A program made the translations under genes and the position numbers. From Bradyrhizobium sp. CCH5-F6 (lineage in GTDB: Bacteria > Pseudomonadota > Alphaproteobacteria > Rhizobiales > Xanthobacteraceae), in contig NZ_LSIC01000118.1 in assembly GCF_001556045.1 (NCBI RefSeq), forward strand, positions 1-14,801: a DNA stretch of 14,801 nt, in the 5' to 3' direction. Below the pieces are notes generated by a model. That model saw nothing but the letters and a program-made list of their open reading frames with translations, had not been told where the DNA came from and did not search any database. This document shows, in pieces, positions 14,081-14,801 of the stretch (position 1 is the stretch's first letter; the number at the start of each line of letters is the position of its first letter).

Positions 14081-14199
14081 CCCGCGCCGAGCGCGCAATG
14101 CGTCGCAGCACAATGACGCGCGAGGGAACCGATTGTTCCGGAGAGACACAGGACAAAGCGCCGCGGGGTGTGGCGATGCGGTCTTGCTCGCGTCCGGCG

Positions 14200-14233
14200 G
14201 CTCGTCATTTCCGGATGCGCCGGAATGACGAGC
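14200..14233. repeat. Palindromic hairpin element after the LysM gene
   Basis: GCTCGTCATT (14200-14209), one bulged T, CCGG, loop ATGCG, then CCGGAATGACGAGC (14220-14233): a 14-bp stem with a single bulge. It begins eight bases past the LysM stop on the minus strand. The CGTCATT-CCGG...CCGG-AATGACG form resembles a dispersed palindrome that I recall as frequent in Bradyrhizobium-group genomes. It may act as terminator or mRNA-stabilising 3' end for the LysM gene. Confidence 0.65.
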
Positions 14234-14241
14234 AGCGCAGC

Positions 14242-14801
14242 TCATTCCGCCTTTTGCGGCACCACGAAGGTCTGGCCGGGATAGATCAGATTGGGGTTCT
14301 GGATCTTGTCGCGGTTGGCATTGAAGATCGCCTGGTAACGGCCGCCGTCGCCGTAAGCGAGCCGGCTGAGCGCCCACAGGCTGTCGCCGCGGGCCACGAC
14401 CCGGCTGCCGCCTGCCTCTGCCGGTGTGGCGGTGAGCACGTCCGCGGGCGACGCCGATGCGACCGAAGTGGCCGCCGGCGCGCGCGCCAGCACCTTGGGC
14501 TTGGGCGCACCGACCAATTTCGGCCGGGCTGCTTGCCTGTCAGGCACGGAGGCCAGGCGCGGCGAGGCCGATGGCAGGGCGGCCACGACCTCCGGCTTGT
14601 CATCCGGCTTCTCGGCCTGCTTCGTCTCTTGTTTCGCCTCTTGCACGGCCTCCTGCTTCGCGGCCGGTGCGGGCCGCGCCGGGGGCGGCGCCGCAGCGGC
14701 GATGGTCACCGGCATGGTCCGGCCGGACTCCGCAACCGTTCCGTCCGGCGCCCTGGCCCGGAGCGTCAATTCGTAGGAGCCGGCAGGAAGCTGCGGCGGG
14801 G
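14242..14801 (-). CDS. LysM peptidoglycan-binding protein, C-terminal part (runs off the right edge)
   Basis: The minus-strand frame is open from the window edge to TGA at 14244-14242, with 186 visible residues. No start is claimed: the residues before the TTG at 14769 (PPQLPAGSYEL) continue directly into TLRARAPDGTVAESG. Together they read as the last strands of an Ig-like/FN3-like domain, so the gene begins outside the window. The middle is a long low-complexity linker rich in Ala, Pro, Lys, Glu and Gln (KQEAVQEAKQETKQAEKPDD). The last about 50 residues are one LysM domain: VVARGDSLWALSRLAYGDGG and then IFNANRDKI, NPNLIYPGQTFVVP. LysM binds the glycan of peptidoglycan, so the protein probably works in the periplasm at the wall. 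It is followed at once by a hairpin element. Confidence 0.9.
   Translation of the reverse strand, partial: PPQLPAGSYELTLRARAPDGTVAESGRTMPVTIAAAAPPPARPAPAAKQEAVQEAKQETKQAEKPDDKPEVVAALPSASPRLASVPDRQAARPKLVGAPKPKVLARAPAATSVASASPADVLTATPAEAGGSRVVARGDSLWALSRLAYGDGGRYQAIFNANRDKIQNPNLIYPGQTFVVPQKAE

Noticed and set aside
12858..14228. A 456-codon plus-strand open frame opposite the LTXXQ gene
   Set aside because: It is Arg/Gly/Ala-rich without a family signature, whereas the minus strand has a signal peptide, ribosome site and duplicated LTXXQ motifs.

Overview
The window is GC-rich DNA with the look of an alphaproteobacterium of the Bradyrhizobium/Rhodopseudomonas group. The evidence is the codon bias, the protein types (short-adaptor RND pump, duplicated LTXXQ protein, LysM protein with an Ig-like region, HAMP-GAF-cyclase) and two short palindromic intergenic elements of kinds that I recall as common in these genomes. 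The genus is an inference; there is no rRNA or other marker gene. I see no tRNA, CRISPR array, transposase or insertion sequence.

Layout. (1) 2-1412, plus strand: the end of a TPR protein, then a secreted OmpA-like peptidoglycan-binding protein, closed by a hairpin at 1474-1497. (2) 1571-5664, plus strand: a two-gene RND efflux operon. The adaptor and pump genes overlap by one base. The adaptor has no alpha-helical hairpin and there is no outer-membrane channel gene here. (3) 5834-6508, minus strand: a Crp/Fnr-family regulator that retains the phosphate-binding cassette of cNMP-binding proteins. (4) 6744-8798, plus strand and divergent from (3): an AsmA-family envelope protein. The 235-base divergent intergenic region holds a near-perfect Crp-type site at 6600-6615. 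(5) 9025-11472, plus strand: a membrane receptor cyclase (TM, periplasmic sensor region, TM, HAMP, GAF, coiled coil, class III cyclase). (6) 11473-11825: an unusual 353-base intergenic region with a 25-base palindrome and an extended -10 promoter. (7) 11826-12692, plus strand: a protein with weak DUF1963-like features. (8) 12756-14066, minus strand: an exported protein with two LTXXQ (Spy/CpxP-like) units, converging on gene 7 across a genus-type palindromic repeat. (9) 14242 to the right edge, minus strand: the C-terminal part of a LysM protein, separated from gene 8 by another hairpin element.

Function. Most genes act in the cell envelope: OmpA-like and LysM proteins at peptidoglycan, RND efflux, AsmA at the membranes, and a periplasmic Spy-like protein. 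The most connected story is a possible cAMP circuit. A class III cyclase and a Crp-like protein lie about 2.5 kb apart, with a Crp-type site between the regulator gene and asmA. That all three act together is inference. Nothing here is clearly a wholly new system; the best leads are this circuit, the hairpin-less adaptor, the internally duplicated LTXXQ protein, and the palindrome-bearing intergenic region at 11473-11825.
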